From positions 186,001 through 250,000 of the forward strand of contig NZ_JANFQF010000002.1 in the NCBI RefSeq assembly GCF_024438035.1: a stretch of 64,000 nucleotides of DNA. The letters run 5' to 3'. The notes beneath the pieces were generated by a model, which saw only the letters and a list, made by a program, of their open reading frames with translations, ran no database searches and was not told the origin of the DNA. Below are positions 47,339 through 56,396 of the stretch, piece after piece. This stretch comes from Rhodococcus tibetensis (GTDB taxonomy: Bacteria > Actinomycetota > Actinomycetes > Mycobacteriales > Mycobacteriaceae). How positions within the stretch are numbered: the first letter of the stretch is position 1; every line of letters starts with the position of its first letter. Position numbers and translations under genes: made by a program.

Positions 47339-47878
47339 ATGCACATTCAGAAAAAGTTTCGGTTGTCCTGGGCGATCACCCTGGCATTCACCATTGCGGT
47401 GTTGAGCGGCTTGTTGATTCTCACGAGAGATCTGGGCGTCACCAATGACACGTTGAATGACGTTGTCGTGCAGGTGAACACGCTCGACAAGACGACCGAT
47501 GAGGCGCTCGACGGGGCGCATCAATTGCCACCTGCAGCCGAGGCGGCACGACAGGGGCTGCCGGAGGTGATCGGCGTCATCGATTCCCTCACCCGTGCGA
47601 ATCAGGTGCTGGGCACCCTCGGTGACCAACTCGATACCCTCGGTGCCACGCTGACCGAGGCTGACGCTCCCTTAGCGGGAACCATTTCGGCCGGTCAGGG
47701 CGCAGGCGAACAGGCCGGTGCGGCCGTTGTGCCGCTCGGCGGGATCGCGGCGACCCTGGGCGATGCCAACGTCAACGCGCAGGCACTCGGCCAGAAGCTG
47801 GATGAGACGCTTACTCTGTCGCAGACGATCGACCAGAAACTACGCATCGCGTTGCTGCTGCCAAAAATCGGCAACTGA
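47339..47878 (+). CDS. Membrane-anchored helical protein, array member 5
   Basis: This 179-residue protein has one membrane helix (WAITLAFTIAVLSGLLILTR, about 10-29) and a helical domain: LNDVVVQVNTLDKTTDEALD, SLTRANQVLGTLGDQLDTLG, NAQALGQKLDETLTLSQTID. It ends LRIALLLPKIGN. ATG 47339 has GACGGAG six bases upstream; TTG 47318 is an alternative. It closes the array. The 330 bases to pknK hold no other convincing gene. Confidence 0.78.
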   Translation: MHIQKKFRLSWAITLAFTIAVLSGLLILTRDLGVTNDTLNDVVVQVNTLDKTTDEALDGAHQLPPAAEAARQGLPEVIGVIDSLTRANQVLGTLGDQLDTLGATLTEADAPLAGTISAGQGAGEQAGAAVVPLGGIAATLGDANVNAQALGQKLDETLTLSQTIDQKLRIALLLPKIGN

Positions 47879-48210
47879 CAAATAATCAAGTTAAGTGCCG
47901 GCGGCAGTCCGCACGCGAGAGCGCCGCTATGGGGGCGGCTCGGGTAGATCAGGCCGTTCCCCGAGCACCCTCGCCCTCGGCGCTGACGGGATCAACGTGT
48001 GGACATGCCGTGAGCAGCGGCGACCTCGACGACGGCCCAGCGTCGTCGAAGCCCGTTTGTTGCCCCGATGCTGAATCGCAGTCCCATTTGCCTGTCAGGC
48101 GGCGATATCCTGAAGGCACATTCTTCTCGAGGTGAGGCAGGTTGCCTTATCGAGGATCGGATCGTCCAGGTCTCGTTCTCGCTCTTCGGGTAGACGGTGA
48201 GGACACTCCG

Positions 48211-51200
48211 ATGGCCGCAGGTGATCCGTTCGAAACCCAGCGCGGCGTGGCCCACACGGTCACGGCGGAGTTGAGCGCTGCGGGGTTCGAGGACGCCCAC
48301 GAAATCGGCCGGGGCGGGTTCGGTGTCGTCTACCGCTGCGTGCAACCGGCGCTGGACCGCATTGTGGCGGTGAAGGTCCTTGCTGCGGACCTCGACGAGG
48401 AGAACCGGGTTCGGTTCTTCCGGGAGCAGCGGGCGATGGGCCGTCTCACAGGACATCCGCACATTGTGAGCGCACTGCATGTCGGTGCCACCGACAGCGG
48501 TCGCCCCTACATCGTGATGCCCTACCACTCGCAGGATTCGCTCGACGTCCGGATCCGCCACGACGGCCCACTGCCGTTGGAGGTAGCACTCAGGTTCGGG
48601 GTGAAGATGGCCGGTGCGCTCGAGACCGCACACCGTCTCGGCGTCTTGCACAGGGACCTCAAACCCGGAAACATCCTGCTCACCGACTACGGGGAGCCGG
48701 CGCTGACCGATTTCGGCATCGCCCATATCACCGGCGGATTCGAGACCGCCACCGGCACCGTGACCGGGTCGCCGGCCTACACCGCACCCGAGGTGCTCAG
48801 CGGCGAACCTCCGACTGAGGCCTCCGATATCTACGGTCTCGGTGCGACGGTGTTCTGCGCCATCACCGGTCACGCCGCGTTCGAGCGCCACAGCGGTGAG
48901 CATGTGGTTGCTCACTTCCTACGGATCACCACCCAGCCGGTCCCGGATCTGCGCGAGCACGGCGTTCCCGACGACGTATCCGAGATAGTCGACCGGGCCA
49001 TGGCCACCGATCCGCGGCAGCGTCCTGCCACCGCCGCCGACTTCGGCGATGAACTGCGGCGGATCCAGCTCCACCACGGCTTCCCCGTCGACGAGATGGC
49101 CCTGTCCGGCGAACCGGGCGCGCACCGACGCGATCCGGATCCGGCGCGCGCCCGCCCGAGATCCACGGCAGCCCCGCCACCTATACCGTCGACGGCACCC
49201 GCCGTGAGGACTCCGTTGAGTAACCTGCCGCTCGAGCTCACCAGCTTCGTCGGGCGCCGCCATGAGTCGACCGAGGCGAAGCAGCTGCTGTCGGCCTCTC
49301 GTCTGGTGACGTTGACCGGGATCGGTGGTGTCGGGAAAACGCGTCTGGCGCTTCGGCTGGCCGCCGATGTCCGGCGGGGATTCGGTGACGGAGTCTGGTT
49401 GGTCGAACTGGGCGAGTTGCGGGACGGGTCATTGCTGATGGACACGGTGGCCGCAACCCTGGGGCTGCGGGATCAGCCTGCGCGACAGCTCGACGACGTG
49501 GTGGCGGAGTTTCTCACCTCCAAGCACCTTTTGCTTGTACTGGACAACTGCGAACAGGTGGTGGAGGCGGTCGCGGCATTGGCCGAGATGCTGCTGCGCA
49601 CCTGTCCGCAGCTGCGGATCCTGGCCACGAGCCGCGAACCCCTGAGTATCGGCGGGGAGGCGGTGCTGCGCGTGCCCCCGCTGAGGGTCCCCGCCCCAGA
49701 CCGCGAGCCGTCGCTGCGGGCGCTGCCCGGGTACGACGCGGTGACGTTGTTCGCACAGCGCGCCGCAGCCGCCGTGCCCGGATTCGAACTTACCGAGGAC
49801 AACCGGGTGACGGTGGTCCGAATCTGCCACCAACTCGACGGCCTACCGTTGCCGATCGAGTTGGCGGCGGCACGGTTGCGGGCGATGTCGCCCGAGCAGA
49901 TTCTGGAGCGGCTGACCGACCGATACACGCTGCTGACCCTCGGCAATCGCGGTGCACCGACACGCCAGCAGACTCTGCGGCTGTCCATAGACTGGAGTCA
50001 CGAGCTCTGTACGTCTCGGGAACAGCAGCTGTGGGCCAGGCTGTCGGTGTTCGCGGGAAGTTTCGAACTGGATGCTGCCGAGGCGGTCTGCGGGGAGGAC
50101 CTGACTCCGGAGGAGTTGCTCGACACAGTGACGGCATTGGTCGACAAGTCGATCCTGATCCGGGAAGACGCCGGCTCGGCGGTGCGGTTCCGGATGCTCG
50201 AGACCCTGCGCGACTACGGCAAGGAGAAGGCTGAGCAGACCGGTATCCATCCGGTATTGCGACGACGGCACCGGGATTGGTATCAGCGTTTGGTGTTGCA
50301 GGTCGAAGCCGAATGGATCGGTCCGCAGCAATTGGAGTGGATTGCGCGGCTCGAGAGGGAACAGTCGAACCTGCGTGAGGCGATGGAATTTTGCCTGTCG
50401 GAGGCGCCCGAAACCGGCGCCGAGGCCGGTCTCCGGATAGCGGCGGCCCTGTTCCCGTTCTGGCTGTCCCGCGGCATGTTCCGAGAGGGGCGGCACTGGC
50501 TCGACCGGGCCCTGGTCCATAATCCCGAGCAGCCGACCGCTTCACGAGTGGGGGCGCTGTACGCTGCCAGCGTGTTCGCCGGCGTGCAGGGTGACCTGCC
50601 GGCCTCGAGGGCCCTGGTGGAAGAAGCGCAGGCGCTGACCCCGCAGATAACCGACCCGCTGGCCCGCGCACGCATCACCCATGCAGACGGCCTCCTGGGC
50701 CTCGTCAGCGGCGACCTTCCCCACGCCTGCACCCGCATGGAAGAGGCACTGGGGGTGTTCGGCGCCCGCGGCGACCTGTCATCGCGGGTGTGGATGCTGA
50801 TGATGCTCGGGCTGGTGTACGAATTGCAGGGAGATGTTCCGCGGGCCGTCGGCTGCCATCAGCAGGTTCTGGACATCACAGAATCACACGGTGAATCGGT
50901 ATACCGGTCGTATTCACTGTGGGCGCTGGGAGTGGCGGTCTTGCAGCAGGGCGATCGCGGTCAGGCGGAGGAACTGCTGGAACAGTGCTTGCGGCTGACC
51001 CGGTTGGTGGACGATCCGTTCACTGCCGCGATGACCCTGGAGGCTCTGGCGTGGATCGCCGGCACCGAGGACGGCGCACGACGCGCCGCCATCCTGATGG
51101 GGGCCGCGGAGGCGCTGGGGCGTGCCCTGGGAAGCTCCTCGGTGCTGTTCCCCACCCTGCTTGTCCGCCACGAGGACTGCGAGCGGCTCACTCGCACTGC

Positions 51201-51525
51201 CCTGGGTGAGCGTGCGTTCGAGGCGGCCCGAAGGGAGGGTGCGCTCCTGGGATTCGAGGAAGCCGTCGCCTACGCCCTCGGCGAGGGCCCCCAGACCGCG
51301 ACACCGCTCGCCGGTAGCAGTGCGACGGGCCTGACCAAGCGTGAGCGGGAGGTCGCAGACCTGGTAGCGCAGGGCCTCACCAACAAAGCCATCGCCGCCA
51401 GACTGGTGATATCGCCGCGCACCGCGCAGGGTCACGTGGAACACATCCTGACCAAACTTGGGTTCACCTCACGAACACAGATCGCGGGCTGGGTCGTGGA
51501 GCACGCGCAGGACGAGCGCGGCTGA
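48211..51525 (+). CDS. pknK: Serine/threonine kinase with AAA-type and LuxR domains, PknK-like
   Basis: This 1104-residue signalling protein has a kinase domain (about 35-290): GRGGFGVVYRCVQP, the VAVKVL lysine, HRDLKPGNILLTDYG, TDFGIAHITGGFE and the activation loop TVTGSPAYTAPEVL. An STAND/NB-ARC-like ATPase follows with Walker A LTGIGGVGKTRLALRLA and LLLVLDNCEQVVEA, then TPR-like helices. A C-terminal LuxR HTH is visible as LTKREREVADLVAQGLTNKA and RTAQGHVEHILTKLGF. Order, length and motifs match M. tuberculosis PknK (1110 aa). ATG 48211 aligns with the PknK N-terminus; TTG 48142 would add 23 unrelated residues. It lies just downstream of the helical array, on the same strand. Confidence 0.93.
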   Translation: MAAGDPFETQRGVAHTVTAELSAAGFEDAHEIGRGGFGVVYRCVQPALDRIVAVKVLAADLDEENRVRFFREQRAMGRLTGHPHIVSALHVGATDSGRPYIVMPYHSQDSLDVRIRHDGPLPLEVALRFGVKMAGALETAHRLGVLHRDLKPGNILLTDYGEPALTDFGIAHITGGFETATGTVTGSPAYTAPEVLSGEPPTEASDIYGLGATVFCAITGHAAFERHSGEHVVAHFLRITTQPVPDLREHGVPDDVSEIVDRAMATDPRQRPATAADFGDELRRIQLHHGFPVDEMALSGEPGAHRRDPDPARARPRSTAAPPPIPSTAPAVRTPLSNLPLELTSFVGRRHESTEAKQLLSASRLVTLTGIGGVGKTRLALRLAADVRRGFGDGVWLVELGELRDGSLLMDTVAATLGLRDQPARQLDDVVAEFLTSKHLLLVLDNCEQVVEAVAALAEMLLRTCPQLRILATSREPLSIGGEAVLRVPPLRVPAPDREPSLRALPGYDAVTLFAQRAAAAVPGFELTEDNRVTVVRICHQLDGLPLPIELAAARLRAMSPEQILERLTDRYTLLTLGNRGAPTRQQTLRLSIDWSHELCTSREQQLWARLSVFAGSFELDAAEAVCGEDLTPEELLDTVTALVDKSILIREDAGSAVRFRMLETLRDYGKEKAEQTGIHPVLRRRHRDWYQRLVLQVEAEWIGPQQLEWIARLEREQSNLREAMEFCLSEAPETGAEAGLRIAAALFPFWLSRGMFREGRHWLDRALVHNPEQPTASRVGALYAASVFAGVQGDLPASRALVEEAQALTPQITDPLARARITHADGLLGLVSGDLPHACTRMEEALGVFGARGDLSSRVWMLMMLGLVYELQGDVPRAVGCHQQVLDITESHGESVYRSYSLWALGVAVLQQGDRGQAEELLEQCLRLTRLVDDPFTAAMTLEALAWIAGTEDGARRAAILMGAAEALGRALGSSSVLFPTLLVRHEDCERLTRTALGERAFEAARREGALLGFEEAVAYALGEGPQTATPLAGSSATGLTKREREVADLVAQGLTNKAIAARLVISPRTAQGHVEHILTKLGFTSRTQIAGWVVEHAQDERG

Positions 51526-51559
51526 CCAGTACCACCTGAACACCGAAGGAGGCGACGAA

Positions 51560-52171
51560 CTACGAAGCGGCCTTCTTCGTCGCTTCCGCGGCAAGCGCGG
51601 CATCGAGAAGAACCTCAGCAGCCAGGCGGGCCTGAGAAGCCGCTTCCCGGAAGTTCGAATGCATTTGGGCGCTGACGAAAACACCGTTCATCAAAATCAG
51701 AAGTTGGGTGGCCAGCGGCTCGGTCTGTTCGATGCCGGCTTCGGTGAGGTACCGCGCGAAGATTTCTCGAACGAAGTTCTTGTGAGCCACCGCGATATCC
51801 ACGAAGTTGTGTTCCTGGTCGGCCATTTCCACTGCGACGTTGATGAATGTGCACCCTCGGTACTCCGGGTCCTCGATCAATCGTCCGAGGAAGTCGAACG
51901 CCGCCAGCACGCGCTCCCGGCCGGTATCCCCGGCCTGTTCGACCTCACGTTCGAACTTGGCACGTACACGACGGTCCTTGTCGAGGAGGAACGCCTCGAC
52001 GAGGCCCTCCTTCGAACCGAAATGCCGATAGAGAGTCATGATCGGGGTATGCGCCTCTTCGAGCAGCCGGTTGACCCCGACGGCCCGGACGCCTTCGGTG
52101 TAAAACAGCTGCGCCGCGGCCATGAGGCGGTCCCGAGGCGCCAGGGCGGAGGTGTTTGCCGTTTTTGCCAT
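51560..52171 (-). CDS. TetR-family regulator
   Basis: This 203-residue protein has an HTH at about 12-55 (RLMAAAQLFYTEGVRAVGVN, RLLEEAHTPIMTLYRHFGSK) and a C-terminal domain with CTFINVAVEMADQEHNF, typical of TetR_C_33/AcrR-type members. It converges on pknK and is divergent from the second TetR gene at 52345. The ligand is unknown. Confidence 0.9.
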   Translation of the reverse strand: MAKTANTSALAPRDRLMAAAQLFYTEGVRAVGVNRLLEEAHTPIMTLYRHFGSKEGLVEAFLLDKDRRVRAKFEREVEQAGDTGRERVLAAFDFLGRLIEDPEYRGCTFINVAVEMADQEHNFVDIAVAHKNFVREIFARYLTEAGIEQTEPLATQLLILMNGVFVSAQMHSNFREAASQARLAAEVLLDAALAAEATKKAAS

Positions 52172-52344
52172 CAGTCGAGTATAGCGAATGTTCTTTCACG
52201 TTGTATCCGCGAAATCGAACCGTCATGGCTTCTCGGACGCCGCGGCGACGCTGTTCTGGGTCAGCGCGACGCGTGCAGCGTCTTGTAACCTCGTTCCAAG
52301 GCCCTTTCATACGGGGCGATGCGAACTGGGGGAGGTGGACGCGG

Positions 52345-53076
52345 ATGCCGAGCCCCGACAAGGAGGCCACTGTTCGATTGACGTCCGAACAGATCATCGA
52401 GCGGCTGGTCGACGCGGCGACGACTCTGCTCGCAGAGGCGGGCCCATCGGAGATCAAAGCGCGCTCGGTCGCTGAAGCGGCGCAGGTGTCCACGATGTCC
52501 GTTTATTATCATCTCGGTGGACTGCCTGAGCTGCTTCAGGCCGTGGTCGACAGAGGCTTCCAAAATCTCGCCCTTGCCTTCGAGGCGGTACCCGCCAGTG
52601 ACGATCCTGCCGCGGATCTCTTCGGTATTGCGTTGGCATGCCGACAGCTGGCCCAGGCTAATCCGCATCTCTATGACCTGATGTTCGGCCTCGCGACGCG
52701 CCGTGGATACCGGCAGCTCAGGCCAGCCCGCTCGGGTTCCGCTGCCCAGTCCGAGGCGTTTCAGACTGCCTATTCGATTCTGGTCAGCCAATGTGCCCGA
52801 TTCGTAGGAAGTGGCCGCATCCGCGGCGGCGAGAATCCGGAAGTGATCGCCACGCAGCTCTGGAGCTGCGTACACGGATTCGTCACTCTGGAGTTGGGCG
52901 GTCACTTCGCCCAGTTCCCCGATCCGGTCGACCAGGTCCTGCAACCGACGATGGTGAACTTGCTTGTGGGACTGGGCGATACCGTGGAGTCAGCACAGTC
53001 TTCGCTTGTAAATGCATTGCGCGCGCATTCGCGGGAGTCGGACCGCAGCGCCGCTGATCCACCGGCGCGAGGGTAA
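52345..53076 (+). CDS. TetR-family regulator, intact copy of a duplicated gene
   Basis: This 243-residue protein has an HTH at about 15-60 (IIERLVDAATTLLAEAGPSE; SVAEAAQVSTMSVYYHLGGL) and a TetR_C_13/WHG-type C-terminal domain (LFGIALACRQLAQANPHLYD, then LMFGLATRRGYRQL). ATG 52345 follows GGGGGAGG. A frameshifted, truncated copy of this gene lies at about 56090-56395, where EAAQ-ST-M and GGLP-LLQA-VD-GF can still be recognised. It faces the AraC gene at 53148. Confidence 0.88.
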   Translation: MPSPDKEATVRLTSEQIIERLVDAATTLLAEAGPSEIKARSVAEAAQVSTMSVYYHLGGLPELLQAVVDRGFQNLALAFEAVPASDDPAADLFGIALACRQLAQANPHLYDLMFGLATRRGYRQLRPARSGSAAQSEAFQTAYSILVSQCARFVGSGRIRGGENPEVIATQLWSCVHGFVTLELGGHFAQFPDPVDQVLQPTMVNLLVGLGDTVESAQSSLVNALRAHSRESDRSAADPPARG

Positions 53077-53147
53077 TCAGCCGGAGAACCCTGATCGGGT
53101 GCATGGTCGGGCCCGAATGGAACAATGCGTGCCGCTTCGGAGCCGAT

Positions 53148-54182
53148 TCAGCTGGCCAGATCATTCATTGTCGACGCATAGTGCGGGTTCAGGGTGTCCG
53201 TTTCCGCCTGCATCTCGACACCGGTGATGCTGAAGCAATCCCGGTAGTCGCTGGGCGACATCGATAGGAACTTCCTGAACTCGCGACCGAAATGGCTTGC
53301 GTCGTAGTAACCCCAGCGGTGGGCAATGGACCCGATCGGAATGTCAGTGGCGACCACGTCGCGGCGTGCGCTAGCGAGTCGTTGCATGCGCACAACCGAC
53401 CCGACGGTATCGCCCGTGAGAGAGAAGGCGCGATGTACCGTACGGCTCGAGACGTTGAACGCCTTGGCGATATCGGTGACGCGGATCGGGCCGCTACGAA
53501 GGTGCTGTGTGATCCATTTTTCGAGCTGTGATCGAAGGGCGGGAAGCAGCGTTGGTCCGTCACATGCCGCCCGGCTACTGCTCCGGATCACCCCGGCCAC
53601 CAGCGTGAGCAACGCCTCTCGCGCCGCCTCTGCGTCTGCGGCGTCCATGGACGATACGTGCGAACCCATGCTTTCTACGAAACTGATCAGGACGCGCGCC
53701 AGCGGACGGGATTGATCCAGCATCAAACAATCGGGGATCGAACCGCCGGTGTCGTATGACGCCAGCGCGGAGAAGGGGATGACCACACTACGTTTCCGGA
53801 GCCCCGACGATACGGTGGAGTTGTACGCCACTCGACCCGTCGAGATGAGGCCGGTTCCAGGTTCGATGCGAGCGGTACCCGATTGCAGTTCGAAGTGTTG
53901 AGTACCGGAGGATGCTGTGAGCAGCATCAGCACCTCGGTGTTCGACGTTTCGATCAATCGCTTCGTGCGATTCACTTTCAGTGCGGGGCAATCCCACTCA
54001 GTGACTTTGATGTCGCTGAGATCGAGGGATCGTAGTAGTCCGTGGCCTTCGCCCTCTGCATCGGCCGAAATATCGATTCCCATCGGCACGAGCCGCCCCG
54101 CCATCGCGTTCTCCCAAGCCGACCGGCGGTCCCGACGCTCGACTTGGCGGAGGTCGAGCGTGGGGACCGAGTCGTCTTTCAT
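53148..54182 (-). CDS. AraC-family regulator, intact copy (module 1)
   Basis: This 344-residue protein has an N-terminal AraC-binding-like region (LRSLDLSDIKVTEWDCPALK) and a C-terminal double HTH: VTDIAKAFNVSSRTVHRAFS and IPIGSIAHRWGYYDASHFGR. This is the form of AraC/XylS and FeaR-like activators. The start is ATG 54182; a CTG start slightly upstream would match the paralogue. A 39-base hairpin lies in its first codons (54129-54167). It follows a broken SCP2-like gene, as its paralogues follow intact ones. It is the only complete AraC gene of the three copies. Confidence 0.9.
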   Translation of the reverse strand: MKDDSVPTLDLRQVERRDRRSAWENAMAGRLVPMGIDISADAEGEGHGLLRSLDLSDIKVTEWDCPALKVNRTKRLIETSNTEVLMLLTASSGTQHFELQSGTARIEPGTGLISTGRVAYNSTVSSGLRKRSVVIPFSALASYDTGGSIPDCLMLDQSRPLARVLISFVESMGSHVSSMDAADAEAAREALLTLVAGVIRSSSRAACDGPTLLPALRSQLEKWITQHLRSGPIRVTDIAKAFNVSSRTVHRAFSLTGDTVGSVVRMQRLASARRDVVATDIPIGSIAHRWGYYDASHFGREFRKFLSMSPSDYRDCFSITGVEMQAETDTLNPHYASTMNDLAS

Positions 54183-54193
54183 GACGCTGTGCT

Positions 54194-54370
54194 TCAGCGG
54201 CCGCGAACGAGGAGGTCGGTCCGTCCAGCGTTCTTCAGCAGCATGACGTACTTCGGAAACAGCTGTATGGCCGCCGGAATGACTCTGGGCGAGGTCGTCA
54301 TACTCCGGTCGATCATTGCGCCTGTGGTCACAGGACCGAGAAGATCCGGCGCTGCGGGAAGTAGACATGT
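54194..54370 (-). pseudogene. SCP2-like gene remnant (module 1)
   Basis: The minus strand keeps the SCP2-like C-terminus (VIPAAIQLFPKYVMLLKNAG, then RTDLLV), matching the intact paralogues that end LFPTYIKLL-AG-RADLLV and LFPTYIELLKKDGRTDLLV. The start region ATCACATG at 54366-54373 resembles the paralogues' start, but about 270 bases of the middle are missing and the halves are out of frame. It is therefore non-functional. Confidence 0.75.
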
Positions 54371-54719
54371 GATCGATTCCAATCCTGATGGCCGTGGCGC
54401 GACCGAACGGCAACGAGGTTGCTCGCAGTCCATAATGAAAGTTGTAACGAAGTTAGGGATACGCTACGCGGTGTACTTTCCTGTGGCAAGGGTCACATTG
54501 GTGTGCCTGTTTTGCGAGTCTCCTGGCACGGATTCGATGGTTGCAGTCAGGATGCGGACGGTCCGCGCCGGGGAGGCCGAGGTTTCTCGCCGGATGTCCG
54601 GCCTGTGTTTCGCGCGACGCGAAGCAGAACACCGCAACGTCCGTCGCCGTCGTCACCCGCGCCGGCTGTGCGGGGATGCGACAGCGTAGGTCGAAGTCTC
54701 GGCCGCTACTGCGGCCAGT

Positions 54720-55031
54720 TCAGCCGAAGTGACAGACGTAGTGCAGCGTGGTCAGGACCTCGATCTCGAATGAGCTGTTGCCGGGGACGTTGAAGGATTC
54801 GCCGCCGCGGTAGGTGAGGGTGTCGGTCTGGCCGGCGCGCGTGACCTTGCATTCGCCGTCGATCAGTTCCATGATTTCCGGCGCGGCAGTGTTGAACGTC
54901 AGGGTCGAGGGCTGGATTACACCGACCGACTTGGAGGTGCCGTCGGCCAGCTCAATGTTGTAGCTCACGCATTTGCCGTCGAAGTACACATTGGCCTTCT
55001 TGGTCACGCTGACGTTCTCGAACCGCGCCAT
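54720..55031 (-). CDS. ppnP: Pyrimidine/purine nucleoside phosphorylase, PpnP family
   Basis: This 103-residue single cupin matches PpnP (YaiE, DUF1255), which cleaves nucleosides with phosphate to a base and ribose 1-phosphate. Motifs visible are KANVYFDGKCVSYNIELADG, GVIQPSTLTFNTAAPEIMEL and YRGGESFNVPGNSSFEIEV, with the tail Y-V-C-H-F. Length fits the family exactly. It interrupts the duplicated SCP2-AraC region and does not look like part of the repeated module. Start ATG 55031. Confidence 0.88.
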   Translation of the reverse strand: MARFENVSVTKKANVYFDGKCVSYNIELADGTSKSVGVIQPSTLTFNTAAPEIMELIDGECKVTRAGQTDTLTYRGGESFNVPGNSSFEIEVLTTLHYVCHFG

Positions 55032-55254
55032 GATCTCTTTCCCGAGGTGGTGGAGGTGGAGCCGTCAGCGTACGCGAGCCTGGTCGCCGGCTCGGACGGC
55101 CGGGCGCGGAGTGCGTTAGCGTCGCTGGCATGCGGCTTCACGTGGGATATGCCATGTGGACGCACGCGGCAGAGTTCGGCCCCTCGGGTACCCCCGCCAA
55201 CCTCGAATTCCTGCACGACGGATCTTCGCGACCCGAATCGCTGGTGGCGCCTGT

Positions 55255-55390
55255 CCTTAATGGTGGGAAAGGGAGGTCCGTGGCGACCACATCGCGGCGT
55301 GCACGGCTTGTCGGTCTCGACGCTCGACCTGGCGGAGGTCGAGCGTCGAGACCCAGTCGTCTTTCACGATGTTGCGTTCCATCGTTCAGG
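55255..55390 (-). pseudogene. AraC gene remnant with internal deletion (module 2)
   Basis: About 135 bases resemble two separate parts of the AraC paralogues. One part is the segment encoding RRDVVAT near their C-terminus (CGACCACATCGCGGCGTGC, 55283-55301). The other is the segment encoding STLDLRQVERRD in their first codons, including the perfect hairpin 55314-55352. The 800 or so bases between them are absent. The remnant lies just downstream of the intact SCP2 gene of module 2. Confidence 0.65.
55314..55352. repeat. Perfect 17-bp inverted repeat, module 2 copy
   Basis: GTCTCGACGCTCGACCT (55314-55330) and its exact complement (55336-55352) flank GGCGG. The same hairpin occurs in module 3 (57853-57891) and in degenerate form in module 1 (54129-54167), within the first codons of the AraC genes. 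Confidence 0.85.
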
Positions 55391-55395
55391 CGGCG

Positions 55396-55803
55396 TCACT
55401 TAACGAGCAGGTCCGTCCGTCCATCTTTCTTCAGCAGCTCGATGTAAGTCGGGAAAAGCTTCGTTTGCGCGTTAATGGCTTTCGCCACGATTTTCATGTT
55501 CCCTGCCATGCCGATGTCGCCCCTCATCACAGCCATGGTCAGATTGAGGTCGCCCTGCCAGAAGCGGTTCGCATATTCGCCGGTCATCCGGAAGGTGCAA
55601 TCTGCCTTGCCGTCCGCTGCGCCGGGAACGGCGGTCAGGTTCGGCATGTCGATGATCATGGAGCCGTCGGGTTCGGTGGTGAGGATTTCGAAGACACCCG
55701 GGATGTTCGAGAGCTTCTCGAGGAGGATCGGGTCGCTCTTAGCCTGTTCGAAAGCCAAGCCGATGTACTTGTACAGTTCCTCGGCGGTCGGTGTTGCGGA
55801 CAT
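55396..55803 (-). CDS. SCP2-like (sterol-carrier fold) protein (module 2)
   Basis: This 135-residue protein has TAEELYKYIGLAFEQAKSDP, TTEPDGSMIIDMPNLTAV, CTFRMTGEYANRFWQGDLNL and the C-terminus LFPTYIELLKKDGRTDLLVK. The W-Q-G-D-L-N-x-x-x-A pattern is characteristic of SCP2-domain proteins, which bind sterols or acyl chains in a hydrophobic tunnel. ATG 55803 follows a purine-rich site; upstream residues are not conserved in the paralogue. The AraC gene expected downstream is only a remnant. Confidence 0.85.
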   Translation of the reverse strand: MSATPTAEELYKYIGLAFEQAKSDPILLEKLSNIPGVFEILTTEPDGSMIIDMPNLTAVPGAADGKADCTFRMTGEYANRFWQGDLNLTMAVMRGDIGMAGNMKIVAKAINAQTKLFPTYIELLKKDGRTDLLVK

Positions 55804-56089
55804 CTGTTGGTTGTTCCTCTCGTGACGGCCGTGGCACGACCGGGGCGGCAACAAAGTTGCCCTCCTTTGAAGCGGGCACTGTGACGAACCAAAGTATGTG
55901 GTCTGTGTCGCAACTTAGGTTAGGAGCGGAACGTGGTGCTCACTAGGACGAGGACGCCCGGTGGCGGTATTCCCACGCCACGCCAGCCAGTTGCTTCGGC
56001 GACAAATATTTTCCGGAAACGATCTCCTGTCGGCAGGAACATCGCATTTTGAGTCGAACCACAAAAGGCAGTTGTTCGATCGTGTTTCA

Positions 56090-56395
56090 CGCGCTGTCCC
56101 AGCGCCTTGCAACCCGTGTTTCATTGCCCTCTCAGGGCGAGTCGGCGACCACGTCGGCTCGCCGAGGCGAGGCCGTCGCAGATCGAGGCTTGTTCGGCCG
56201 CTGAGGCAGCGCAGGAATCCACGATGGACGTCCGTTGCCACGTCGGTGGACTTCCGTACTTACTGCAAGCCGCAGTCGACCAAGGATTCCTGGCGCTCGA
56301 TCCAGCTTCCTCGAGCGGTACGCCGGAGCGGGATTCAGCCCCTTCGGGATTGCGTTGGCGTGCGCGTGCACTCGGAGCAATCGGACCCGAACACA
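56090..56395 (+). pseudogene. Truncated TetR gene copy
   Basis: This stretch keeps recognisable pieces of the TetR gene at 52345. SAAEAAQESTMDVRCHVGGL and LQAAVDQGF correspond to SVAEAAQVSTMSVYYHLGGL and LQAVVDRGF. After a frame change, SPFGIALACAC corresponds to LFGIALACRQ. The N-terminal part and everything after about residue 100 are missing. The upstream flank also resembles that of the intact gene. Confidence 0.72.
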
Positions 56396-56396
56396 C

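Noticed and set aside
44734-47878. MCE/MlaD operon
   Set aside because: Proteins are too short (177-222 residues), have no MCE domain pattern, and no YrbE/MlaE permease genes are present.
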